A DNA stretch of 64,000 nt from Allodiplogaster sudhausi (lineage: Eukaryota > Nematoda > Chromadorea > Rhabditida > Diplogasteridae). Below, piece after piece: positions 34,166 through 44,770 of this stretch; position 1 is the first letter of the stretch; the number at the start of each line of letters is the position of its first letter. The notes beneath the pieces were generated by a model. The model was not told the origin of the DNA, searched no databases, and worked only from the letters and a program-made list of their open reading frames with translations. Location of the stretch: assembly GCA_945643635.1 (NCBI GenBank), contig CALZFC010000105.1:426001-490000 (forward strand), read 5' to 3'. The position numbers and the translations under genes are program-made.

Positions 34166-34218
34166 CTAAACAACGTTCTGAAAGGGAAGAGCGGGGAAGA
34201 GAGGAAGAACCTGGAGAA
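34166..34218 (-). pseudogene. duplicated fragment of the kinase 3' end
   Basis: Copy A of the 550-bp duplication ends with the last about 50 coding bases of the kinase plus its 3' UTR; no other part of the gene is present, so it is an inert fragment between the real SPT4 and its truncated copy. Confidence 0.85.
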
Positions 34219-34548
34219 TTCGAGGCCGACGGCTGTGACAACTGCGAGAGGGCGTTGCAGATGAAAGGAGACGCGGAGAAGGTCGAGGAGTGCACGAGGT
34301 TAGCCACTTCGGACACGGCCATCTCTTTCACTGGCCCTTCCATTCCAGTGCCAACTTCGATGGACTGATCGCTGCGATGAAGCCAGAGGAATCGTGGGTC
34401 TGCAAGTGGCAGAAGACATCTCGCAAAGCTCGCGGTATCTACGCCGTCTCCGTGTCTGGCACTCTCTCCTCTGCCATAGTCTCTGAACTCAAAGCAATGG
34501 GCATTCGATACAAGCCCAGTATGAGAGAAACAGCTGAAAAGGCCTAGG
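34219..34548 (+). pseudogene. truncated second copy of SPT4
   Basis: Copy B of the duplication. It lacks the first 29 codons, hence the start codon and the first CxxC pair of the zinc ribbon; the intron and second exon are intact. An open frame fuses it to antisense kinase sequence (from 34159), but no promoter or proper start is seen. Confidence 0.88.
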
Positions 34549-34715
34549 GAGAAGATTTCCATTCATTCTGTACAATTCCCCTTTTTGTGTTCACTTTTAT
34601 TGTTATTTATACGAGTGTGAAGTGAAGAAATCTTGGCCGGCGTCGAGTTGACTTTTCACTACACATGCTACTCCCAATCGTATCGACCATCCAGTTCAAC
34701 TCCAGCAGTTGCTTC

Positions 34716-35215
34716 CTAAACAACGTTCTGAAAGGGAAGAGCGGGGAAGAGAGGAAGAACCTGGAGAACTTGCTGCATCGCAACGTAGTCCTCGGTGGCG
34801 AATGGGGGCAGACTCGTGGACAGTCGGCCGAACTGCTGGAAGTGCTCGCCGATATCGCGCAGCATCACGGCGCAGTCTGAGTCCTTCTGAAATGCACCTC
34901 TTCTTGCCAGTCTCTCTCTCTCTCTCTCTCTCTTTCTCTCGCTCTCTGTTAATTCTCTCGCTTTGTTCTTGCCAGTTGCTTCTTAGCGATCTTGATTTTG
35001 TCGCTATCATTGATGTTCTTCCAAGGCAAGCTGCCCAAAATGAGCTCGGCGCAAGAGTAGAAGAGGGAAACGACGTCATCAGGGGGAGACTGCTCACGTT
35101 TCTCATGCACGGCGATCGACACAAAGCGGTACGTGCCACGGAAGCCAACCTGACAGGGGATGGCAAGATGAGAGAGAGAGAGGAATAGAGAGAGGGAGAG
35201 AGAAGAGAGAGGGAG

Positions 35216-35255
<40 letters not shown>

Positions 35256-35567
35256 TATGGAGCGTGGCTTGCGGAGAGAACCATCGTCGTTGAGGAAACG
35301 GCGAACGAGTCCAAAGTCGAGAAGAAAGAGACAGTGACGTTGCTGGAAGAGAAGAGTTGGAAGAGAGAAAAGAAATGGAAGACTCGAACCGAGCTGGAAA
35401 TGCCAAAGCAGATATTCTGTGGCTTGACATCTCGGTGGACGAAGCCGAGCGAGTGCAGATCCCGAAGGGCAGCCAATCCCTGCTGACCGACTCGGGCTGC
35501 AGTCGGAAGAGACAGACGACGGTTAGGCGCCTTCCGACGCAGGTCACACAGGTTGGCAGACAACAAC

Positions 35568-35602
<35 letters not shown>

Positions 35603-35680
35603 AGGAGAGCTAAGGGGGGAGCGAGTTATGGAGAGAGAGAGTGAGAGAGAGATTGAGAGAGAGAGAGTGGGAGGAGAGCT

Positions 35681-35723
<43 letters not shown>

Positions 35724-35783
35724 CTAGGGAGAGAGAGAGTAGGAGGAGAGCTAGGGAGAGAGAGAGAGAGTGGGAGGAGAGCT

Positions 35784-35828
<45 letters not shown>

Positions 35829-36462
35829 AAACAAGCCTGCATGGCAATGAAGTTGTATTGCCCGTGAGTGCCTGAGGCGATGATCTTCAGAGCGTGAGGC
35901 CGTCCTTGCAGACGAAGCAGCACCTGTACTTCTGTCTTTCTACTCTCTCCCCGTATTTCACTACCTGTAAACTTCGACCTATTCCCTTCTACGGATCTCT
36001 CTCTCTCTCCTCTTTTGATACAGAAGTATTTGGCAAGCCTTCTGCTCATAGATGATTCTCTTCGCGATTCTTCCTTTCTTCATGCTAGGCTCGATTTTGA
36101 GAGCGACAGTTTCCTTGGATGTTTCGTCGATGACTCGATAGATCTCTCCGTAACCGCCTTTTCCAATCTGATTCTACAATCCGGCATCTTCAGTAAATGG
36201 AAGCGGAGAGACAACGAACCTGTACGAGCCAGCGTCCCTTCAGCACTTCGCCTGGCTTTAGGATTGGAGCATTGCGAGCAGCAGCTTGAGCTGTTTGGTG
36301 TACATCCTTTTCTCTTAAGATGAATCGGCAAGGGTAGAAAATGAAGAAGGAGAATGAGATAACCTCGTCCTGCGAGAGAGAATATTCTTGAGTCCTTCTT
36401 GTGCAGGAGGCATGGGCCCCACCACTCAGCGAGGTCACTGCTGACGAAGAAGGGTCGGGCAT
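34716..36462 (-). CDS. TTBK/CK1-family protein kinase
   Basis: Start ATG 36462 (MPDPSSSAVTSLSGG). Downstream exons give ILKPGEVLKGRW, then GKGGYGEIY (Gly loop), ETVALKIE (Lys of VAIK), GQYNFIAMQ, SLGFVHRDVKPQN (catalytic loop HRD with Asp), LDFGLVRRF (DFG), GFRGTYRF in place of the usual APE context, and a C-terminal IGEHFQQFGRLSTSLPPFAT. GFRGT and HRDVKPQN with the KPG..xRW lead-in are typical of tau-tubulin kinases, a family greatly expanded in nematodes. All key catalytic residues are present. The stop at 34716-34718 lies inside duplication copy B. Introns at 34.9 kb and 35.2-35.85 kb hold long repeats, GA on the plus strand in the larger one. RPA1 lies 369 bp upstream on the same strand. 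Confidence 0.85.
35573..35830 (-). repeat. GA satellite with GGGAGGAGAGCTAGGGAGAG units in kinase intron
   Basis: GA tract interrupted by at least five copies of a GGGAGGAGAGCTAGGGAGAG block at variable spacing. CT on the kinase sense strand. Confidence 0.85.
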
Positions 36463-36830
36463 TCAGCTTCCCATACCCTTTCAGGAAAAGTCATCGCATG
36501 CTAATTAGGACAAGATTCACTAGTCCACCTCAATTGGGATGAAAACATGTCACAATTTCCCTACTTTTTGAGGGATGTCGACTTTTCTGCACTCACTAAT
36601 TCATGCCCGAAAAAGGATAAATTATCATATTTATCGAAAAAAAAACAGTGAGAATGAAACATTACCACTTAATTACAGTTGTCACGGTAAGAATGAAGAA
36701 AACATACAGGGGGTTCCAGCTCATGTAGGGGAACATGACAAGGAGTGAAAATAGAAAATATAGAGGCATTTAACAAGATGCAACAGAGATCGGATAGGGA
36801 AAAGAGCACTGTCAATCTGACAGAGAGAGC

Positions 36831-39800
36831 TTAATCTGACAGAGAGAACTCCTTGAGTTTCTGGCTGGTGACATCCAGAGCAGTGATATACTTGCCCCAT
36901 CCCACGTCCGCAACGCTCATCACCGTGTATTTCATCCGCTCTTCATCCTGCACACCACACATGGTCAACATTCCGGTAAAAAAAAACGTTGTAGGGCAAA
37001 TTGAAATGAAACTATAAGAAAGAAGGAACTGGAGTGACATTGTAAGTCTCGGCCTTCGCACGAAGACGTAAGACATAAGAAGTAGTCTTGACCCTGGCCA
37101 TGACTTCGTCATATCGAACAGGCTGAAATCGCTCATGTCACTTCCTTCTCTCCCACTCTCAAACAAACATCTCCATCACGATACTCCGCCATTTCATCAG
37201 CCGAGAGTCCGAAGAGTTGTTCTGCCTCCCTCGTGAAGAGAGTCACCCACACCGCCCCCGTCGTGTCCATGATCTCCATCTACAAAACACCATCCCTTCG
37301 CCACATTATCGCACTCAGCTAACCTCACCTGAACGAGATACTGATTCTTATACTCGGTCGTCTCCACATTGCACTTCTCACAACGGTAGTGGTCTTCAAT
37401 TTGCATGAGCTTCTTCTTGCATCCTTCTTGTGGGCAAGCCTTCAAGAGGGAGAGAGGGAGAGAGTGACAGAAGGGAAGGTGAAACCTTGTAGAGAATGTT
37501 GTCTCTGAGGTTGACAGGGGCAGCTCGGGAATAGAAGTACGCGCCTCTCTCCTGGTTCCGTCCCGCTTGCGTAGCCAGAACTGCTCCCAGCAGACGGAAC
37601 TGCTTGGCTGCAAATGGCATGAGCTGGTCCCTATCCGTTTCTGTTCACTCTCCGCCTCTGTTCACTCTCCGCCTCGCACCTACGCTCTGCTTGGTTTGGT
37701 TATTGTAATAGACAGTAGAAGAAACCGAAAGATCCATCAGAGACAGCCGAGGAGAGAGAAGTGACAGAGACGTGAGGGCGTTCCTTGTTGAACCACTCCA
37801 GCAGCGCGCTCGCTTCCTCCGATTCGGGAGCTTTGAGATACTTGCCACCATTGGCGAGGGACAGCGAAAGACCACCATTAAACTCCTTGAGATTGCAACC
37901 CTGCCAAGTAATTCATATTGCTATCCATTCATTTCACGAGCAGCTATACATTAACACAACATGCTAATTGCCTGTTTCTCTTCTCGTACCTTGAAAGCGA
38001 AGACCTGACCGACGTCATTCTCGGGGAACTCCTTTGCTGTGTCTCCCCAAAGAGTCATCGTGATCGAAAAGAGAATAATAAAATAGAGTACTCCTCGATG
38101 CACAAGAAAGCGAAAGAAAATAAATTGGAAAACCTGAGTGTTAGAAGCATCGACAATCGTGATTTCTCTCTTCACAAAGTTCTGTCCAGCTTTCGACGTA
38201 AACTGAACTATTTGTACGTTAAACAGTGCCAAGAAGAGTGAGAATTGGCTGGTTCAAGACCTCACTGGCAGGAGTGACGGACTCAACAATCACAAGCACG
38301 TCGATTATCTCCTTCTTGTCCTTCATGCCAACCACATCATTCAGATAGATCGGCTTGATCTTGAACGAAGTCTTCGGAAGAGGCAGAGGGTCCTCAGTGC
38401 ACTGAGCCACCTGAAGAAGGAGAGGAGAGAGGGGACAGACGTGGAAGGAGAGGAGAGAGGGGACAGATGTGGAAGGAGAGGAGAGAGGGGGCAGACATAT
38501 ATTCACCTCGCTCCGGTCACTGAGAGTCAGTTCGTAGTCATGGCCCGTTGCATTGAACTGCTTATTGGCAGGCCTCACGCTCGCATTCGATATCCAGTAC
38601 GTCTGGGATGCAAACCATGGTTATGACAAACTAGTCTTTGCAGAAAAAAAATAATATCCTATCATAGAGCTCTTGTAATACCAAGTATTGTATCAGCGAG
38701 TAAAAGAAACCCCATTCTTCTGCACGATTCCAAAGAACTTCTCGGCGACCTCGCTGAAGGCTGCAACTCGTATAGCGGTTCCCTGCCTGAGAGCATTCTC
38801 CTTCATCTCTTTCTCGGATAATCCTTTTCAAAGGAACCTGTCCGTAATTTCGAAGTTGAAGACCTTCATGTCACCCTTCTGCTTCGATTTGAAGCAGCGA
38901 AGATCCTCCTTCGCCGTCACGACTCCACAGATGCGCCAGCTTCAGTTATTCTATTTCGGAATGAAGGAAAGAAAAAGAAACCAACTGCCGATTGTATGGA
39001 CAGATGTTAGCGATGGGAGTTCCAAGGGCGCCGGAGGCAGGAGGAGGGCCACGGGGAAGATTGACAGCAGGAGGGCCACGGGGAATGCTGACATGCGGGG
39101 CGGGCATCGTCCCTGCAAGTTCATCTGGAACATCCGCCACATACTTGCATGCAAACACACGGAACAAGACACGCGACGGAATTGACCCGATGATTCAATC
39201 AAAGACACTCATTATTCGCAAAATGAAGCAGGAACGCGAACATACAAATCTCGCAACTCCTTTACCGTACGGCGACCTCACCAATGGGAAACTCAATGCA
39301 ACTTATTTCAAGGATTTGCCGTATAGTAAAGAAGTGCAAAGAAAGCCCGAAATCATACTGGGAGGAATTGGTGAGGCCGCCGGGAAAGCGGAGGAAGAGG
39401 GCTGCGGAGCCATGAAAGGAGGGGGAGCACGCTTAGCAGGCGGAGACTGCACTTCCCCCCTTCCACCTTCCACTAGCTCATTCTCGTATTCGATGCGCAG
39501 TGGGTGCTAAAAAAATATACCATTTTCTGGATTCAATTTTTTGTTTTAAATTAAAACTCTTCAATCCGATCAAATGACCGGTTTATCTACCGCAAGCCCT
39601 TCATAAGGTATACAAGCCATTAGCGTTTAAATTTTTTTAAATAATGATGTTACCTCGAAGTGGCCAGAATCCCCCGCCACAAACTTGCGCAGCGTCCCAA
39701 CAGTCGGAACTCCTTTTGAGATAAGTTCGTAATCGTAGATAATCATCGCAAGTTTTTCCGCTTCACTCTTTCTGCAAAAAAACCATGCATTTAGAATTTC

Positions 39801-40361
39801 AATTAAAATGAAAAAATTGAAAACTAACGTTTTCATCTTGTCGGAAATTCTGAAGATCCTTGTCAAACGAATAACAGGGAACAGGTTATCACTGGAATGA
39901 ACTGAAGTCAACCCATCCTTCTCTGCTCGTTCTTCAAGAGTCTCGTGGAGAAAAGCTGCTGAAAAGCTCTTTAATGGGAAGCAAAAGAATGAACGAAACG
40001 TTACCGTTATAGAAGAATACACCATCACCGATCTTCAGCCGTCGAGTCGTCTGGCACAAACCCGATTCCATCTTCCTCTGCCCCTTCAAAGACCAAGACT
40101 CTTTCCTTCTTCAAAGGAATACCACACACCAAGATCTGGAGGATTACATCACCATCCACCGCAACCACTTCGCCCGTATCGTTTAGCTTGACATGTTCTT
40201 CCGCTTCGACGAATTTCTACAACTGCTGAACATTAGCGATAAGAAATTTTTAGACTCTTAAAGATCATTGTAAAGCAAATAAAGCGCGTAACACAAAATG
40301 AGTATAGAATGACCTTAATGTAGCCAGCACTCAGAGTGGAAGGCCTGCCTTGTATGCTCAT
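36831..40361 (-). CDS. RPA1: replication protein A 70-kDa subunit
   Basis: Start ATG 40361 (MSIQGRPSTLSAGYIK), with TTTGCAG 3 nt upstream; stop 36831-36833 after EFSLSD. The N-terminal RPA70N domain runs to about 39.5 kb, then a Pro/Gly linker (39.1-39.0 kb), OB fold A (NICPYNRRWRICGVV; EITDR; AEKFFGIV; NKQFNATGHDYELTL), OB fold B (KIKPIYLNDVVGMKDK) and OB fold C with a zinc ribbon (ACPQEGCKKKLMQIEDHYRCEKC). RPA binds single-stranded DNA in replication, repair and recombination. At least 13 exons with short introns. An imperfect 20-bp tandem repeat (AATCTGACAGAGAGAG) lies across the stop codon. Its 5' end is only 43 bp from the TIR element at 40404. Confidence 0.92.
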
Positions 40362-40403
40362 CTTCTGCAAAGTAATCAAACTAAAACTAAAGTAATACAA
40401 GGA

Positions 40404-41569
40404 CACAGGAATTTTAAAGGGGGCCCACGTATGCTGAATAGGGGGCCACACCGGGGTGCGACCACGCCGTGGCCCCTCATTCCGCACTCGCGCAGCCACC
40501 CTTTACCCAAGCAACCTCGCCGTGGCCCCTGATTCTGCTTGTGGTGGCCACTAATGCTTTTTGACGTTGAAATGGGGCCACAAGGGGGTTTATCTAGTGT
40601 AAAAGTACGGTTGTTTTCCGATGTTTTTAAAAACGAGAAGGACGCTGCACTAAAATATTACTCGCCATGGACTTTTTGCATGTGCTGTTCATTATGTATT
40701 TTAGCTTCTGACTTAATTAGTTTGTTTTTCATGGTTTGCGATGGCTTGCAAACGAAAATGCGACTACAGGATGGGATCGAGGCGGCCCAACTGCAATTAG
40801 TCGCGTAACTTTAACAGGTCAGCGCTGTTTTGTTTACTTTAAGTTCGCTGCGATGATTTTTTTGAAGACGGTGCTGCACCTTGCGAGATCGAGCGCGACC
40901 TGTTCCGCGGCGAGAGAGACACTGAAGATGGGGACAGCGATGGATGTTTTGGAAGAAGACTACGGCGTGTCGTTCGCACGAGGTCAACTGCTCCAGTAAT
41001 GATTTTTTTTAAACTTCAAAGCTACTCTTCCAGTGTGCGGTGATGAGCGACTGGTATCTGCGCAGGCTGGATGGGACAGGCAGGGAGGCCATTCTTCCCC
41101 AAGAAGTGCAGTGTTGGACAAGACTTGCGATCTTTCCTTGCCGCCGAGATAGATAACGCCCCCTTGCCCGTTCATTTTCCGCATGTTAGGATTCCCGTTT
41201 TGATTGTCATGTGATTCTGGTAACTAGAAGAATAAATGTACTTGTCAAGTGATGAAAGCAGGCACGAGAAAAGCAATGAATAAGGGGCAGCGAACGGTAT
41301 GATAAGGGGCCCGGATGAGCTAGATAGGGGGAACTGGTATGTGGAAAAGGGGGCGCTACAACGGAGAATAAGGGGCCCCTGTTCGTTGTATAAGTGGCCA
41401 CGACGTAGTCTTTCGGGAGCTTACGCGCTTGATCAGGGGCCCCGGCTAGCAGAATGAGGGGCCCACGCCGGGTGGATTAGGGGCCAAAATGGGTTCTCTC
41501 TTGGCCGCTAAAAATCGCACGTCGTGGCCCCTTATTCCCCATGCATGGGCCCCCTTTAAAATTCCTGTG
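40404..41569. mobile_element. TIR element with dense subterminal GGGGCC motifs
   Basis: 1166 bp bounded by a perfect 24-bp inverted repeat starting CACAGGAATTTTAAAG and ending GGGGGCCCA (40404-40427 and 41546-41569). Between the ends, at least 15 copies of an ATAAGGGGCCC / GGGCCCCTTAT motif occur in both orientations, at 40430-40600 and 41270-41560; the centre (40600-41250) lacks them. No clear target duplication and no complete transposase; short open stretches (40930-40998 plus, 41184-41040 minus) are unrecognised. Most likely a non-autonomous DNA transposon of unknown superfamily. Confidence 0.82.
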
Positions 41570-41817
41570 GAGTTAATGATCCACTCGAAGCGTAACCGAC
41601 AAGTGAAGTCCAGGAAGATTCGCGCGCCTTTATTTTGAATTTGGAAATGACAGAAAACACCGAGATATACTGTAAAAAGTTTTCATACATATTTTAAGGG
41701 CAGGCAAACTTATGTTCTTATTTTCAGATCGCGCAACTGCAACAATATTTTTGCTTGTTCGCATAGAAGTCAGTTATCACATGCTTTGGATAGCCTTAAC
41801 ATGATTCTTTCGAAGAG

Positions 41818-43393
41818 ATGACGACCGAGAAGGACATCGGATGGATGTATGAAGGCGTCAAATCGTCAGTTAATCGAGAAGACTACTTACTCGGCAAGAG
41901 AGTGAGTCCCGCGTTTCAAATATTATTTTTAACATCTTTGGCTCTTTGAAGTTAAGTCCAGCATCAACCTCATTTGTTTGCTGGGTAAAGGTTAATGAAT
42001 TGATCCTAAAATTTTCTTGTCTTCAGGTCGACAAGAATTTCGAAAAATATTCTGATGCTGTTGTGAAGCAAAAAGATGACCACTTGGAGGCAGTTGTGAA
42101 ATCACGAACGACCGAGACGGGGACGGCGAAGACAAGTAGTATTCCACTGGAAGTAATGCGAACAGAAGACCCTCTTGTGGCATTGCGAGTAAGCCTCTTC
42201 TTTGAACGGATAATTGAGACGCAAGATGGATTTCACTTCAGGTAAAGGAAGAAAGCCGTCGACGTGATATGCTGGAGAATCCTCTCACCAAATTGAAATT
42301 TCAAAAGTTTCTAAAGAAGGCAATGGAGAAGCGAGAGAAAAAAGCGAAGAAGTCTAAAAAGAAAAAAGGACTCGATCGTGCAGTTCTTCTTCTTCGGATG
42401 CAACTGATGACTCGTCGATTATGAGGAGGAAGGTACACTTTTTACTTCTCCATTTTTTTAAACCAAGAATATGCTTTTAGAGTGGTTTGAAATCAAAGTC
42501 GAAGAGAAGTCGCTCGCGTGACAAGAAAGATCATAGTTCTGATAAGAAAGAAAGAAGAAGAGATTCATCCGAAAGGAAGAAAGGAAAGGAAGGAAGAAAA
42601 AGAAGGGATTCTTCGAGTCAGAATGAAGATGTAAGATTCATACTCTACTCTCTTTTTTCATAGCATTTTATCCGTGTTTCTATTTGTTTGAACATGAAGA
42701 AGAAACAAAGACATTCTGATCGACATTTCGACTCTCACATTCCTCCACATTTGCAAAGCAAGGTATGGCTAATTTGTTCTTCATTTGTTTGTGACACTTT
42801 CGTATGTTGTCATTCGCAGGTAGCTTCGTCTGGTTCTGAAGATGAGAGACGAGAACACAGGGCTTTAACATCGAGTAAGTACGGACTTGTCCATCTGAAA
42901 GAACGCCCGAAGGATGGAGTTGGCAAGGAGACCCTCTCCGAGAACCCATACAAGTTTCTTTCATTGTTTTATTATTTCGACATCTCTTCCAGGTTCTCCT
43001 GCATTTTCGCATTGATGATATCTATAATTGTCTTGTTGTTCCTTTGATAAACCCTTACTTGTACTCTTCAGACTGGCCCGTCTGCCCAAAGCAGCTCCGC
43101 CTTCTCGAAAGGAAGGACCTCGGCGCCCCTTGACAGCAGAAGAGAAGGAGAGAAGACTTCGGGATATGCAAGAGAACGCTTCGTGGAGACAAGAGACAAG
43201 AAGTGAACGACTGAAGAGAGAGGCCGTGGCAGGGAGGGAGGAGGAGGCTGAGGAGGCAGAGGGCAGACCTGCCAACTTCATCCGTCCCATGCTCAACGAG
43301 GCTGCTCAGTCACTCTCCATGCAGCAGCGACTTCTCTCCAAGAAGAAGAATCTCCAGAGTGTCCTTGATATCGACAAGTTCACTTCCAGATGA
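41818..43393 (+). CDS. CWC25: pre-mRNA splicing factor CWC25, N-terminal exon not found
   Basis: Exons 41818-41901, 42027-42188 and 42242 onward read DIGWMYEGVKSSVNREDYLL then GKRVDKNFEKY, EDPLVALRVKEESRRRDML and ENPLTKLKFQKFLKK, matching the CWC25 core (LDWMYQGP..VNRDEYLLG; EDPL). A Lys-rich then Ser/RS-rich middle (42310-42860) follows, and a C-terminus LTAEEKERRLRDMQENASWR, stop 43391-43393. CWC25 joins the spliceosome just before step 1. The usual first 60 residues (MGGGDLNLKKSWHP...) are absent upstream; the TIR element occupies that place. A one-base shift in the poly-A run near 42350-42366 separates the Lys-rich part from the SCSSSSSDATDDSS frame. Confidence 0.85.
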
Positions 43394-43943
43394 TTACCAT
43401 TCATTTTTGCATCTGATAAAGAAACATGCAATCTGTCCATTTTAAGTCGCTTCTCGGGAGTTCTCCGTCTCCAAATGTTACTACTTTTATGTCGCATCAC
43501 ATACTACAGTAGTGTACCGTAATGTTTTTTTGTCATAACGGATGTGGACGATTTTGAAGAGAGAAAAAGAGAGATGAGAGTGAGGACTGTGACTTACGAA
43601 TTCCTCTTCGGGAGTCCCTGCTCTGCTTGTTCGAAGTAGCTGCTCTCTTTGCATTTCCAATCGATTTGCAACCCCGCGGCCATCATGACGCTTTCATCAT
43701 TTTACCCATTACAAGCCTGAGTATTTCCCGGTTTCCGGGCAAAACTCCTTAGTATAAATCAAGTATTTGTGGAATAATACAAACATCTGTCTTTTTAGTA
43801 ATATAATATGTTTCTGTGATATTATAGCTCGTAATGAGTCATGTTTCTGTTTGTTTTGATCAAATTCGAATTTCGTAAGCAAGGGAGAACTAGGTCTGCC
43901 AGGGCAAGGCTGCTGGCCGATAGGCCCCTTCCCCTATTTTCTA

Positions 43944-44017
<74 letters not shown>

Positions 44018-44513
44018 TGCGTCTATCTCTCTTTCTCACGCGATCCTCCCACTCTCTACCAATCTCGTACACTCCCCTTGCCAGCCGGTACAATGAGAGC
44101 ATCCGAGTCCTACACTTTATCTCCTCTCCTTTCTATGCCATTCGCGTGCTATTTGTATGGCCACGGCCGCCCACTCATTCATTACTTCGCTGTCATTTTA
44201 CTTATTTTTTTCTTAATTTAAAATATCATCTATTGTTAATATGGGAATAGAAATGAACATAGACTCCGTGATTTTCTTGCAATGGAGAGGCCTCTTTTCT
44301 CGTTGTCTTTGCTTCTTTTTTACAATGCGCCGCTGGCTTTTCTGCAGGATGCAGTTCATTGATTGATGAAGCAGTCGCCTTTCTGTTTCCATTTCTTTCC
44401 CCATATATGCCTATTAGGTGTACTGTGCTACACATTTGATTACTTACTTCATTTTAATAAATGACTTTATTTGGACATGAGTGATGTTCTAATGCAGAGT
44501 AACAAAAGAGGGA
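43394..44513. other. gap between CWC25 and integrin beta
   Basis: On minus, 43687-43600 reads as a small exon starting MMAAGLQIDWKCKESSYFEQ and ending in GTAAGT; I do not recognise it, and it may begin a small gene. A pure (CT)n tract lies at 43951-44013. AATAAA is at 44456-44461 and an AG acceptor-like GCAG at 44494-44497, 16 nt before the integrin ATG. Confidence 0.45.
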
Positions 44514-44719
44514 ATGAGGCGGGGAAGAGGCAGCTGCCCTGTTTCGATCACTCACTTCTTCCTTCTCCTCTCCCTTTGCTCTGCTGCAGAAGTCGGTCGT
44601 CGTTATCAGGAAGGAGATGGTTTGTACTTTAATTGCTTCTACAGTATTTTATTCCCCCCGTCTCTCATATTCTGTGACTCTTTGTCTTTATTCCTTCCGT
44701 CTCTCTCATATTCTGTCAC

Positions 44720-44770
<51 letters not shown>

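Larger units (their letters stand above)
33669..34768. repeat. 550-bp tandem duplication spanning SPT4 3' half and kinase 3' end
   Basis: Copy A is about 33669-34218, copy B about 34219-34768, offset exactly 550 bp. I saw a single difference (CCTAGGAAG versus CCTAGGGAG just after the SPT4 stop). Each copy carries SPT4 from codon 30 on, the SPT4 3' UTR, and the end of the convergent kinase gene. Near-identity implies a recent event or strong gene conversion. Confidence 0.93.

Noticed and set aside
34219..34548. A second functional SPT4 gene
   Set aside because: Copy lacks the start codon, the first 29 codons and half of the zinc ribbon.
40736..40999. Missing CWC25 first exon inside the TIR element
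   Set aside because: The frame MGTAMDVLEEDYGVSFARG has no likeness to the CWC25 N-terminus.
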